Origin: Nautilus pompilius
Lineage: Eukaryota > Mollusca > Cephalopoda > Nautilida > Nautilidae
Length of the DNA: 64,000 bases
Assembly: GCA_018389105.1 (NCBI GenBank)
Contig: JACATO010001035.1
Location: forward strand, 704,501-768,500
Direction of reading: 5' to 3'
Every line of letters starts with the position of its first letter. Within the stretch, counting starts at the first letter, position 1. The notes below the pieces were generated by a model. That model was given only the letters and a program-made list of their open reading frames with translations. It searched no databases and was not told the DNA's origin. Positions 12,807-23,266 of the stretch are shown here, one piece after another. The translations under genes and the position numbers were made by a program.

Positions 12807-12958
12807 CTGAATATTATGTTCATGCCCACAGAGGTAAGCGCTGACTTTGTACCTATACAATAAGGGAAGCAGATTCTGTACCAAGAACTTTGTGGGTCCG
12901 TAATTGGAGAGAGACCGAGTAGATTGGGTAATGACCAGCCACTATCAGGTAATTAGCC
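12807..12958 (-). pseudogene. ACP5 paralogue exon with GHYP and GHEH motifs, frameshifted
   Basis: Acceptor tttattttcag and donor gtgaga are intact on the minus strand. The first frame reads ANYLIVAGHYPIYSVS; the second reads LLPLLYRYKVSAYLCGHEHN. A 4-base length excess relative to the plus copy breaks the frame between them. Both metal-binding histidine motifs survive. Confidence 0.85.
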
Positions 12959-13794
12959 CTGAAAATAAAGGTAAACAATAAAGTGAAATTTCGCTCTAGC
13001 ACTATTTTTACTACAAGGTTTTCCAAAATCGACGATATTAAAGTCTGTATTTAATTTTGAAAAAGGATATCTCTGGTCAAGAGCAGGTAAATCGCTTCTC
13101 CTCCCATCGCAGAGCTGCAGTAGGTATTTATTATCTGTTATTTATATATTTACAAACTATAGCTTTATTGGAACCAATTTCGACATGAAAACCCCTGCAG
13201 AGGTTTAATCCGTTATCAGTCCTACTGCGAGAACACTGAAGCCTCAATTATTTAAATTAGACCTGTACTTCTGCTGCACTCTGTGTAGGGGATAGTGGAT
13301 AGTCTACTTTTCTTCTGTCGTATTCTATTGTACATCTGTCTTGCGAGAAAATGTGCATTCTATTTTCATAAATGAGGTTCAGGAGTAATATTAGTGACAC
13401 ACTGAAAGTACGGTCGACTCCATGTGGTAATCACGTATTGCAAACTATTATAGCGATGTTTTTATTTAATTTAAAAGCAAATCCGTTTGTCCGATAACTA
13501 AAAGAATCCTAATTACACTTTGTTTATGCATTTTCAACGGCGACGACGGTACGATGGTTGGTCGTTGTGAGGTTTGTAGACTTTCTGCTGGGCATCAAAA
13601 ATAGGAATTTCTTTGTCTTTAAATGATTGGTCGCATACTCTCTGAATATCCTCACCGTCTACGATTGCAAGCCGTCATACTGATGGATCTGGAAAATCTT
13701 GCAGGTTTCCATAGAGATTCCGTCGACTGAAACTTGAGTTTTCGAACGATCAGTCGCCATTACCTATTTTAGTAACTGCAGCATTATAAAGGGG

Positions 13795-14199
13795 TTATTT
13801 AGGGGGCGGACCCGAATTTGCCGTAATTCCCTTAATGTTGTGTAGGAGCAGCACCTTAAAGTAACTTGGGCTTCTGGTTGTTGATGGTAATTCTTCAACA
13901 GGGTCGCGTGGAAAATCCTTGTCCTTTCCATTTTCACCTGTAATTTCCCCAAAACTTGCAACGGATGTTCGTCGTTCCCAGTGGGAAGTCGATCGAGCCG
14001 TTTGTTCCACTCTTTTGGCTGCTACAGACGACCCCCTAGACGGCTCTAGCAGACCGGTGGCTCGGAGACGGTAAGGGGCCGCCCTCAGCTTCCCCAACGA
14101 TAGTGACTTTCTCATATCCTTCATCAGACCTGACGTAAATTGGCACGCGCCATTTCGCAGGACTTCTGACGGAATGCCTATTCTACAGGAAATGCTCAC
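13795..14199 (-). pseudogene. Ty3/gypsy-like integrase relic
   Basis: The minus frame begins SCRIGIPSEVLRNGACQFTS, then GLMKDMRKSLSLGKLRAAPY, which parallels the retroelement integrase core (GIP-E-L-D-G-QFTS-LM, then TTPYHP-NG). The position of the second catalytic Asp (D-G-QF) reads N-G-A-QF, so the core is disabled. Downstream sequence loses resemblance. It lies inside the ACP5 pseudogene, replacing the region where middle exons would be expected. Confidence 0.55.
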
Positions 14200-15840
14200 G
14201 AACCAACTTACGGGTTATGGTTTACGGTGGCGGAATGGCTGTTGATGTGGCCCACGGTTCTGGGACGGAGATGCCGTTGTCCGCCAGTCGGCCACATGAC
14301 CTCCTGGTCTACAGATCTTCGTCCTTCCAGCAGGCGAGAGTCTGACCGCGCCATCTCACCTGTCTGTCGTCGTTTCTTACACCCCTGTGTCGCCCAAACA
14401 GCTGGCTGGTCTGACAGTTAGGGGCCAGGGGTCGGAATCAGTTGGTGACCTTCAGCTCCGAAGAGAGAAAGAATCCTTCCTTTTTAATCCATTTTACTTT
14501 GGGTCGAGCTGACCTGGCACCCAAAACAATGACTTCTCAGCTGGTTTTGCCTTCGGTCAAGTTGACCTCCATCAACAGCTAGCCAACAAAACCTTTTAAC
14601 AACAACTGTTCCTTCCTTCAGAGAAACTTGGACCACACAGTAAATACTATTGACAGAAATGGTATAGCGCCTTGTATACCCGTGACACGAGTGATGCCTT
14701 TGGCAGCTACTGTCGGGTACGATGTTCGCAGACAATTTTCTAGAAGAAAGAAAAGGAATCCCGACCATAGTCAGATCTAACATCAACGCGCACTTAGAAC
14801 AGTTCCACCACCGACACAGGTCAGAGGCTCTGCTAGACAGCAACAACAACCATAGCTGGACAGACCGACCGTTGGAAAACACAAGTGGTACAGCGAGCTG
14901 ATGGAACAACCGATAACTGGATAAATGCGCAACCAAAAGCGGAATTCCGACCCCAGGTCGTCCCAAAGTGAGAAACAGGGTTCTGTAGAACGGCCGGCTG
15001 CTGTTGCCGCAATATATCGGGCCAGCACAAAGCACGGTCAGGTAGAAAGGGGATTTTCCCTCTGCCCTGATCCAATCCTCTAAAGGTCGGACACATGAGA
15101 TTCGCCCACAGCCGAGACTGTGGACCAGTGATCCAAATAGCAAAGAAAATATTCTACCAGAATAGGAAATTCGAGAGGCGGTTAAGTCGCCTCGATGCGG
15201 GCAGGACACATGAATGAGGGGTTCTGTCTGGCCCAATACCCGTCTGTGCGATGTAATCCACTCCGCATCACCTTTTGGACGTAGTCAGGAAGAGACAGTC
15301 GTCTGTCTGTTCGTGGAACAACCGAACCTTCCCACTACAGTGTAGCAGTGGCAGAGGTTTTAGACGAGGATAAACGGCGAAAGCTGAAAATAGGAAAGTT
15401 ATGTCAGCGCTCCACTGTAATTTTTCAGCAGAAAATCGAACCAAATCAGCAACCGAAATCCCGAAAGCACTGGAATCGACGCCCCATGAAGAATTCAGAC
15501 GATCATTTGAGAATCTGCGAAGGAACAGATCGAAATTGCCGGCAGTGTTTAGGCGTCGCAGTCAATCTAGATCGCCGATATCGATCAGCAGGCTAATGAT
15601 GCAGCTTGAACACTGTGCTCTAATGGCATCTGGCTGAAGATAGTCGCCACGTCCTCCAAAGCCGAGCCATAGTCCACCATTTACGTAGCTTCGTTCGCTG
15701 TCTAAAAGAACTAAATCCACTGGCGATAACGGTGCGGTGAATATCAGGCGGCAGTGACGTGTAAAAATGGATTACGAGGGCGTAGATGTTGCAGGGGAAA
15801 TATTAAAACCACAGAAAGGCCAGGAAATGTTAAAGCCAGG
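14200..15840. other. GC-richer unexplained stretch, probably the rest of a retroelement
   Basis: Base composition is clearly more GC-rich than the surroundings. It has long frames on the minus strand (15236-14484, 250 codons; other frames overlap) with no motif I recognise. Because it is upstream of an integrase relic on the same strand, it may be the remainder of that element, but no protease, reverse-transcriptase or LTR signature was found. Confidence 0.35.
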
Positions 15841-16489
15841 TTGCGCAAAGGGTAGGTAGGTAGGTTCATGTGTATGTTGGTACGGTTATCATCTGTTATG
15901 CTAAGCCGTTTCATATCAGCTGCTTCCTTAAACTAGAGAACTGATATTGTTATTTTCGATCTTCATTATCATCATCGCATTCGTTATCAACCTGAAAATT
16001 CAGTTATTATTCTGGATCAGTGCAATTTTTTTTTTAAAAAAAGCAGAAAACCTGTAGAGATGTTTTGTTTGCTTAGTTCTCAGCCGGGCGGAGAAATAAG
16101 AAGATAAGTTTGTCTTTTTTTCATTTAAAATCATGAAGAATGGGCTCCTACATTGTTAGGGGCGGAAATTCAACTTCCGGGTTCGCTGTTGTAAGTTTAT
16201 TCAGGAGTATAAACTCTACTTGCTCGGAATATCAGAATGTGATGTAGCTGCTGCATTGGTTCGGCATTCGGAAGTCTCCATGGGCGAGATTTCTGATAGT
16301 CCTGTGAAGCTTTGTTTCGTGTGGGACAGTCGACCACTCGGGTCCTCGCAGAAAAAAGGAGAGATGCGATTTACCCTGCTGCTTGCCCCAGAAGCAGAGT
16401 CTAAGTAATACCCACCAGCTGATACAGAGATGCAGATTTTTAAAAGTGAATATAATCCATTCAGATAACGTCTGGGGTAACTGTAAGTT

Positions 16490-16746
16490 GGAGTCGCCCA
16501 ATAGAAAGACCGCAATCAACGACATACGCAAGACAATTTGCTCTTCTTTCCATCTAAATAGTTACTTGCAGTAGGTTCAGCGTAGAAGGTAGATTAATTG
16601 TCTGTGAAGCCGACTTGTAATCAAGAAGAGGGGTCTACTTACACATTTCGGTAGAACTGGGAATGAACGGTACTGAAAATTTATCTCTGAGGTCCAAGTT
16701 TCTTCTGTAGTCACTGCTGCTCGAGGGGCGAAATCGGTTGAGTTCG
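16490..16746 (-). repeat. Inverted-duplication block A, right arm
   Basis: Nearly identical to the reverse complement of 1866-2122. The homology stops sharply at 16746; no counterpart of the plus-copy exon 1627-1779 follows, although it would be expected next. Confidence 0.85.
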
Positions 16747-16789
16747 AAGGATACAGACAATGTAAAACTGATGGTAACCAAAGTTGTAG

Positions 16790-16915
16790 GTCGGTCTGCG
16801 GCTCAGTATTTGCATATCGGTTCCCTGCCGGGCTGAGGATACGAGTTCGACTCTCTGCTGTGATTGGCCGGTACCAACTTGGTTAGGTTTCCTTTCCATG
16901 CTGCTTCCTCCCACA
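16790..16915 (+). repeat. Possible tRNA-derived SINE
   Basis: Contains a box-B-like gagttcgactct at 16844-16855 preceded by an A-box-like region. The rest does not fold as a tRNA. Low confidence. Confidence 0.35.
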
Positions 16916-17613
16916 TCTAATATTCTAAGTCTTTAGTAGGGATCTTACGAATTACCGGGCTCCTTCCTGTTAGTTTTACTGACGTCACAGAATGGTTCAA
17001 CGTCGCTTATAATCACTTGGATGTTCTCTAATGCTGTCTTTGACATCATACAGCAAACCGCTTTGCCAAATTATGCCAAAAACACCGTGTCAAAAGATAA
17101 CGGGTTTTAGATTAAAGAATGCACAAGATAGGTAACCTCAAGCATCTACCTGCTGCACGTTTTCTGTGCCATTCACGCAGGTACAAATAATTAATAGGTA
17201 ATAACTTCTGTTTATCGGTTCAGCTCTGACATCAATGCAGATAAGTATTCACAGATAAAACATGGTTGCGCCATCTGTCTGTGATATGAAAATTCAAATT
17301 TCCCTGAAGGTAAGAGGACCCAGAGAACAAAATGGTTCCTGTAATTACTTAGGATATTTATCATGTTCTCTGTCAAGCCAGGCTAACAACTAGCTAGGTA
17401 AATGTTTAAAAGATTCTTATATACACAGAATACATTTGTACAACTGCTCCGGTAAATCGAAAGCCTTTCTGAGATATTTCGATAATCAGTTCCTTTTTAC
17501 ATTGATTCCTATTTACCTTCGTGTGGACTTTAGATATATAAAGGTAAGTAGATTTTATGTAAACCTAATTGTTCATTATTTTCTAACTATTGGCTAAAGA
17601 TTGAAATATTTAC

Positions 17614-17665
17614 TTGTAACAGCCACAGCCAGCAGACAAAGGATCACCAGGTGTTTGCCGATCAT
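17614..17665 (-). pseudogene. Signal-peptide exon of the inverted ACP5 paralogue
   Basis: ATG at 17665-17663 starts MIGKHLVILCLLAVAVT, a short basic N-terminus followed by a hydrophobic core, then donor gtaaat at 17613 (phase 1). A TATA box lies about 65 bases upstream. This is what the first exon of a secreted phosphatase should look like, but no downstream exon with GDWGG was found, so the gene identity is inferred from strand and position. Confidence 0.6.
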
Positions 17666-17729
17666 TCTGGAAGGTAGACGGACGGACGGGACGCCTGTGG
17701 AACTGAGAGATCCTCTGCTCTGACCCTGG

Positions 17730-17735
17730 TTTATA
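17730..17735 (-). promoter_or_regulatory. TATA box
   Basis: Minus-strand TATAAA within actttataaacc, about 65 bases before the ATG of the signal-peptide exon, so a start site near 17700 and a short 5' UTR are expected. Confidence 0.6.
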
Positions 17736-17759
17736 AAGTTTCTCAACTCCCAGGATGCA

Positions 17760-19330
17760 ACTCATCACCCGGCAAAATTATCTGTGGACGTGATATAAGG
17801 AAAGGGATAAATAAGTGCGAGGGCTTTAACCTATACTATAGTAAATAATCAATACTGTCATCTTCTTAATTGATCTAGTAACCACTAAGTCCTCAACCAA
17901 TGAATTGTTCTTCATCTTCAGCGATATCATAGAGTAACTACAGCGTAGACAGTGAAGCTTCTCGGTAGGATGAATCTGGCTCTTGGAAAGGATCTTGGAA
18001 CAACCTCCATTTATTTCTCTATGAATTTAATTTAATTTGTTTATATCACAAGGGGTAAAACTTATGATTATTTCTAATATCAAGATGTTTATTACTATAT
18101 GAGCAACAGGGAAAGAAACAGTTTTAGAATTTATCGGCCGATGTGAAGGTGAAGGTCATAGGCTGCCAACCTAATGGAAGAACTGGACTCTTGAGAGCCC
18201 ACAGAAGATCAAAGCCATTGGAGATCTGGTGATGTATTGTGAAGGGAGGAATTTACCTATTTCAATGACCGATGTTTTAGTATTCTCGTAGTCGGCACAC
18301 CTGGTGTCAGGTGCGTACTTTACAACGGTAAAGTCAGGGCTGGGAGTGTTAAGTCAGAGGTGCGACAGTCCATTGGTAGGCATCGTGGCTGGTGGAGTCA
18401 GGACAGGCCAGAAAGGGGCTCAGTCCGCCGGGGGGAGGGAGGTGTTGTGGGCAGCACACGCCTCGAAAGGGGTGATGAACCTTGAAGGGGATCGTATAAA
18501 TGGGCGGCTGGACGCTGAGAAAAGCCATTGGAAAACTTCAGCGTCTCTGAATTAGTCCTCTGCCCGCCCTCCAGTTCGAGAGAAGGTATAGGGCATCCGC
18601 CCCCTCAAGTTATTAAAAGGAGCGTACGAACCGATTCCGTCCGGGTCCATGTTTTGCTAGGCAGCGCGGGATGCAAGACCCGAGCCATTCCTCGTTCCTT
18701 GCACAGTGGTTACCCGCGTCTTCCCGCATCGCCATTTTGATTTTAAAAAAAAAAGAGAGAAAGAAATAGTTCCAGGTTTTCGCGGCTCGGACTGTTGACT
18801 GGGATGTGATGGCGAGAGGGACTTAGAGGGAAAGGCGACCGACGATGAGGAGCAAAAGCAAGCGTTGGGGGGGGAGAATAAGGAAGCAATAAAATCAGCC
18901 AGTTAACAGGGCACCTTCTCACAGGGCACCAAGATTTCGGCCGCCTTCGCCCATTGGTCGAAACTCGGATTCCTCCGCCCCCCTCCTTTTTCTTTTTGTT
19001 GGCGCGTAAAATTAAGTTTAAAATGAAATAAATTTTGTCACTCGGAAATCAATTTCGTTTATTTAAGTTCAGATTCAATTCCCCCATTTTTAAGAGATCC
19101 CAGAAGCCGTCTCTAGCCACTGGCGGACTACACGGCGTCGAGCGTAGTAATCCTCGAGGCGAATATAGTCCTGGATCATCTGTCATGGTGTGTGTGGTGG
19201 TGACATCTGGCGGTCTGCGAAGAAACGTAACTTCTACCCGACGCATCAGTATTCTCAAATAGGCAAAAATCTCTATCTGTTGGTAAGGGTCATTCATCCA
19301 AAGAGGGGCTCTTAGTTTAAAAGGAAGATG
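17760..19330. other. Gene-free region with a GC-rich part (about 18280-19020)
   Basis: No known protein motif. The GC-rich half has short plus-strand frames (18304-18555, 18528-18740) and AATAAA near 19025-19030. It could be a promoter/CpG-rich segment or an old LTR, but I found no matching second LTR. Confidence 0.3.
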
Positions 19331-19402
19331 GTTGCTGCAACTCAGACCACCAAAGCAGATGATGCCAGACTACCATGGAATGCCAAATCACAGGACATGA
19401 CC

Positions 19403-19428
19403 TCATCATCATCATCATCATCATCATT
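19403..19428. repeat. (ATC)n microsatellite after coding-like sequence
   Basis: An ATC run follows the frame LPWNAKSQDMT. As at 9268, a coding-like stretch ending in (ATC)n may mark the 3' end of a LINE. Confidence 0.6.
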
Positions 19429-19560
19429 AATACTGATTCTATGGCTACTTATTCTGAAAGATTTCTGTGGTATTTCAACTTCATTGATAGCTAAGTTTAT
19501 AGAGACAAGATAAATGGTCACTTGATAAAACTCCCAGGAGTCCACGCCTATGTTATTATA

Positions 19561-20250
19561 CAGGGTGTTCCAAAAGTCTTGGGCACATTTTGACAATGAA
19601 TATCTCGGAAACTATTAAGGATATAAAAACGCATCTGGTAAATCAGAAAGCTTGTAATCTCGATTTTTACATGGAATGTTCAAAGATGTTCAATGTGAGC
19701 ACCATTGGTCACACGACACACATCAAGCCTATAGTCCAATTCTTGCCAAACGCGTCCCAGCATTGCATTGTCAATGGTTGAAAAAGCTTCTGTTATTCGT
19801 GCCTTCAGCTCATCCACGTCTCTGGGAATAGGGGGCACATATACCAATCCTTTCACAAATCCCCACAAAAAAGAAACGCATGGTGTGAGATCTGGAGATC
19901 TGGGTGGCCAGGACATGAGATCGTGATCATTCTGCCCAGACCTTCCAATCCATCTGTCTGGCAGTTTTATGTTCAGAAACTGTCTAACCCTGAGGCTCCA
20001 GTGTGGTGGCGCTCCATCCTGTTGGAAAATGAAGTCACCAGACTCTTTCTCACTCAATTTATCCATTAACTAAAAAATCTGAAAAGATATCTAAAAAAAT
20101 CTTAATATCTGAAAAGAAATAAAAAAAATCAATAGCCTTACAAAAAATTAATGTAATTAGCTTTAAAATGACACAACTTTTATCTTACTACCATTCATAG
20201 TTAAATAGTATGGGGACTTCAAATGTGCCCAAGACTTTTGGAACACCCTG
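19561..20250 (-). mobile_element. Tc1/mariner-superfamily element, internally deleted
   Basis: Terminal inverted repeats of about 30 bp (cagggtgttccaaaagtctt and its complement) are flanked by TA on both sides. The only coding remnant is the C-terminal half of the transposase on the minus strand (20066-19680). At 690 bp it is about half the usual length, so it is non-autonomous. Confidence 0.9.
19680..20066 (-). pseudogene. Tc1/mariner transposase C-terminal fragment
   Basis: Reads FIFQQDGAPPHWSLRVRQFL, DRWIGRSGQ, SWPPRSPDLTPCVSFLWGFV and ends VCRVTNGAHIEHL. These are the second catalytic Asp (QQDGAPPHW) and the region of the third. The third Asp, normally in the motif PCDFFLWG, is replaced (PCVSFLWG), so catalysis is lost even apart from the missing N-terminal half. 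Confidence 0.88.
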
Positions 20251-20649
20251 TATTTTTCCTAACTTCCTTTCATATTTTGATTTATAAAGTTGAACGAATT
20301 AAATCTGATGAGTTATATATTCGTAAAGCGATGATGCATTATTGTATTGAAGTGCAGGCTGCTTTGTAGTATAAATCTCGAAGACAAGTGCAAGATAATT
20401 AGGAGCATCTGCAAGCAAATGTCTAGAAGTGGTCAAGCTATAAACAGGATTTGAGATAGGTTTTATTATTATTGTTATTTCTGGGATGATGCAAAACCTT
20501 TGGCAACAGCTGTATGTCTTCTTTAGTAGAAGGTTATGGAGTTAACTGTGCCATTGACACAATACTGGATCTCTGTTGGGTACTCTGCTACCAAAACTAA
20601 TTTCTGCAAGTGCTTATAACCAAAATAGAATATTTACAACTATTTAGTG

Positions 20650-21174
20650 CAGTGATTCTCAACCAGGGGTAAATTTACCCCCTGGGGGCAAAAATTTACA
20701 TGGCAGGGGGGTAAATATATTATACCTGCAAATTAAGTATTAATTCTGTGATACACTATATACCTGGTCAGTCTGTATTAGAAAAATTATGGCTGGCATG
20801 GGCATAGATCCTTGGGGGATGCATTCCACTTTGATGTAGGATGTACTATCTACCATGTCCCCTAAAATTCCTTTGTTTTTGATAATAAAATCATATATAT
20901 TCATTCAAAATTTATGAATCATAAAAACAAAACTGTTCATATATTTTATCCCACAAAAATTTCTGAAAAAACTCCTTTTATTGTTAAGATTTTATTTATT
21001 TTGTTGTCTTTTGATTGTAAATAAATTTCTTCTTCTTAATGATAAAGTTGTTCCATCTTTTCTTCTGTGCCTCAATGCCGGCTATACAGTTTTTTTGCAT
21101 TGGAATAAGAGGGTAAATGGCGAAATACATCAAGTCAAGGGGGTAAATGACAGCGGAATGGTTGAGAATCACTG
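20650..21174. mobile_element. Non-autonomous hAT element
   Basis: Ends cagtgattctcaacc and its complement ggttgagaatcactg. Flanks atttagtg and ggttagtg agree at 6 of 8 bases, as expected of an aged 8-bp hAT target duplication. No transposase remains; 525 bp. Confidence 0.8.
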
Positions 21175-22265
21175 GGTTAGTGAATATATTTTGACTTCAA
21201 CTGATTCAAACATTTAGATCAAATTTAATGTAATCTTTTTTATGTAAACGTAAAAAAATGTTGCTGGGTTTCTTGGAGACATTTTCAAAAACTTTGTTAA
21301 ATTAAAACAGTCTGGACAACTTTGTGTAGGTTAGAGAGACAGGTTTTCTGGGGTTCTAGCTGGCACAGCAAACTTAAAAGATGCAGTTTTTCAAAGTCCA
21401 CAACAAAATTCAGAACAACAATTCTTAAAATGTGGTATAAGTTGTTTTTGCCAGATTGCCAACAATCTACCAGGACATTAATCTATTGGAAGAGACTTGG
21501 TACTTCTTTAGGAAACATTGCATTGAAAGTTTTCTTTCCTTCAACACAGTTATTACTGATGATTTCCTTAACCATCGCAACAAATGTCTCAGTTCATTGC
21601 CTTTATAGGTGCCCTCAAAATGAATGTCTTAGTTCACTGCCTTTATAGCCTAGTAAGATTCTTTAAATTTCCAGTAAGAGATAAAAGAAAACAAAACTGT
21701 CAAATCTAAAATATTTAAGATTTTATTGACATTAAAAACAAATTTTCTTTCTTACATTTAGGCAAACTCTAGATTGATACACAGTATTACATATGTATTT
21801 CAACTATAAGGAGCAAATAGGAATTTTTAAAAAAATTGTTAGTATATAAATTATAATTTGTTCTACTTTAGTTTGACTTAAAAGTATTAGAATAAAATAT
21901 ACTTAGTAACCCAATCCAATCAGCCATAATCTGTCTGTTCAAGTCAAATTTAACTTTAAATGGAAGAGTGATTACGCTTATATATTATTTGGAAATAACA
22001 ACAACATAAATACACATTATGTTTGTCATTACATTATTTGTGATGTTCTGTCTCCCCCCCCACCCAGTTTGGCCAATTGTATGTAATCGAAGAAACAAAC
22101 TAATAGAAAAAAATTTTATATTTAGTTTTACTGATGTATTAACTTTTAAAATTAAAACATAACCAAATTTTAACGTAAAAGATGAAAATTAACAAAAAAC
22201 AAGTGTAAATTCAGTTTGGAATGTCAAAAATACTTTTTCAAAATACATATGCATATTTATGTATA

Positions 22266-23004
22266 TTTATTAACAGTTTTATATGTGTACCTATTTGAAA
22301 CGCAGTCAGACGGGTATTTATTATTTCAAGACTTCATCAAAATATAATTATTAATAAATCTTATAATGGTTAACGTCTGAATGCAAAATAGTTCAGGATT
22401 TACATGTGCTTTACTTCAGGGTAAGACAAGAGTATAAAATGATTACATAGTATGAAATATCTTGTTGCATCTTCATGGACGGAAAAGACGTGGTAGCGTA
22501 AAACCATGTAAAAATTTACTGTATCAAATCTTGACATTGCATTGGTAAATATACAAAAAGTGTAAATAGCGTTTGGCTGAAACCACTTTAAAATTCAACA
22601 GAAATTTAGGCTTAGATTGTGTGGGCAATCCACACACACACACACGTATACACAAAATTATATCATATATATATATCTGCAAACTGAATACATCTTTAAT
22701 GTAGGTCCAAAGGTAAACTGAATGTAAAATTAGTTTAAACATTCTAGAAATAATACTGATACATGGTTAACAAAAAAATAATAAATAAAAGGAAAATCAG
22801 ATACGTAACAATGCCAGCAGAAATGTACCACTATATTATTTGTAAACTCAATAATGCATGTACACAGAAGTTAGCGTGTTAATAATTGTTAGTACAGTCT
22901 ATAGACAAGTGTGAAGGTACGTATAATATTCATGCAATAAAACAAAGGCTTTGTAAATAAACGCAGGAAAAAAGACTGGATCACAGGTCAGCTTGTAAAA
23001 GTTT
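22266..23004 (-). other. Dynein 3' UTR and candidate poly(A) signals
   Basis: Downstream of the dynein stop (minus strand) the first AATAAA is the complement of 22317-22322, with another at 22266-22271, so a 3' UTR of about 0.7 kb is plausible. A CA run lies at 22629-22645 and a TA run near 22665. The region 21175-22265 holds nothing I recognise. Confidence 0.4.
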
Positions 23005-23266
23005 TCAGTCATCCAGCTGGCACAGAAGGGCTGTCCCTCGCTTGATCCAGTGTTGGATGGGCTTGTCAGTATTCAAGAGGATGGACAGGACAAAGTTAGT
23101 TGAGTGGCCAGTTGTGGACAGCGTGCCTCGCCTTTCACTGGTCTTGTACACCGGACACTTGTAGCGCTTGCTCGACTCATCGATGGATTCTTTCTTGTTT
23201 GGTTTCAGCCAAATGATTGGTATTGGTTCATTGAGAATCTTCAGAAGCTGCTCAGCAAGCCGTCCA
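23005..23266 (-). CDS. Dynein last coding exon
   Basis: 262 bp. [20 protein letters not shown], then [20 protein letters not shown] and the end [11 protein letters not shown] at 23007-23005. Confidence 0.96.

Larger units (their letters stand above)
12195..17665 (-). pseudogene. Inverted ACP5 paralogue, broken
   Basis: Minus-strand acid-phosphatase copy. Recognised parts are a TATA box (17730-17735), a signal-peptide exon (17665-17614), the exon with GHYP and GHEH motifs (12958-12807) and the terminal exon (12488-12195). The GHYP/GHEH exon is 152 bp against 148 bp in the plus copy, and the extra 4 bases shift the frame after ANYLIVAGHYPIYSVS. The terminal exon has the same 294-bp length but carries two in-frame stops, TGA where the plus copy has TCA (Ser) and TAA where it has CAA (Gln). 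The exons that should encode GDWGG, GDNFY and GNHD were not found between 12959 and 17613, where a gypsy-like relic and SINE-like DNA lie. It cannot make a full phosphatase. The link of the signal exon to this locus is inferred from position and strand. Confidence 0.75.

Noticed and set aside
13560..13760. Minus-strand ORF pieces (MATDRSKTQVSVDG; later DGEDIQRVCDQSF) that look protein-like
   Set aside because: They need a frame change after a stop and match no family I know; kept as a note, not a gene.
14484..15236. 250-codon minus-strand ORF as a host gene
   Set aside because: No domain recognised, codons look unselected, overlapping frames are similarly open, and it lies beside a retroelement relic.
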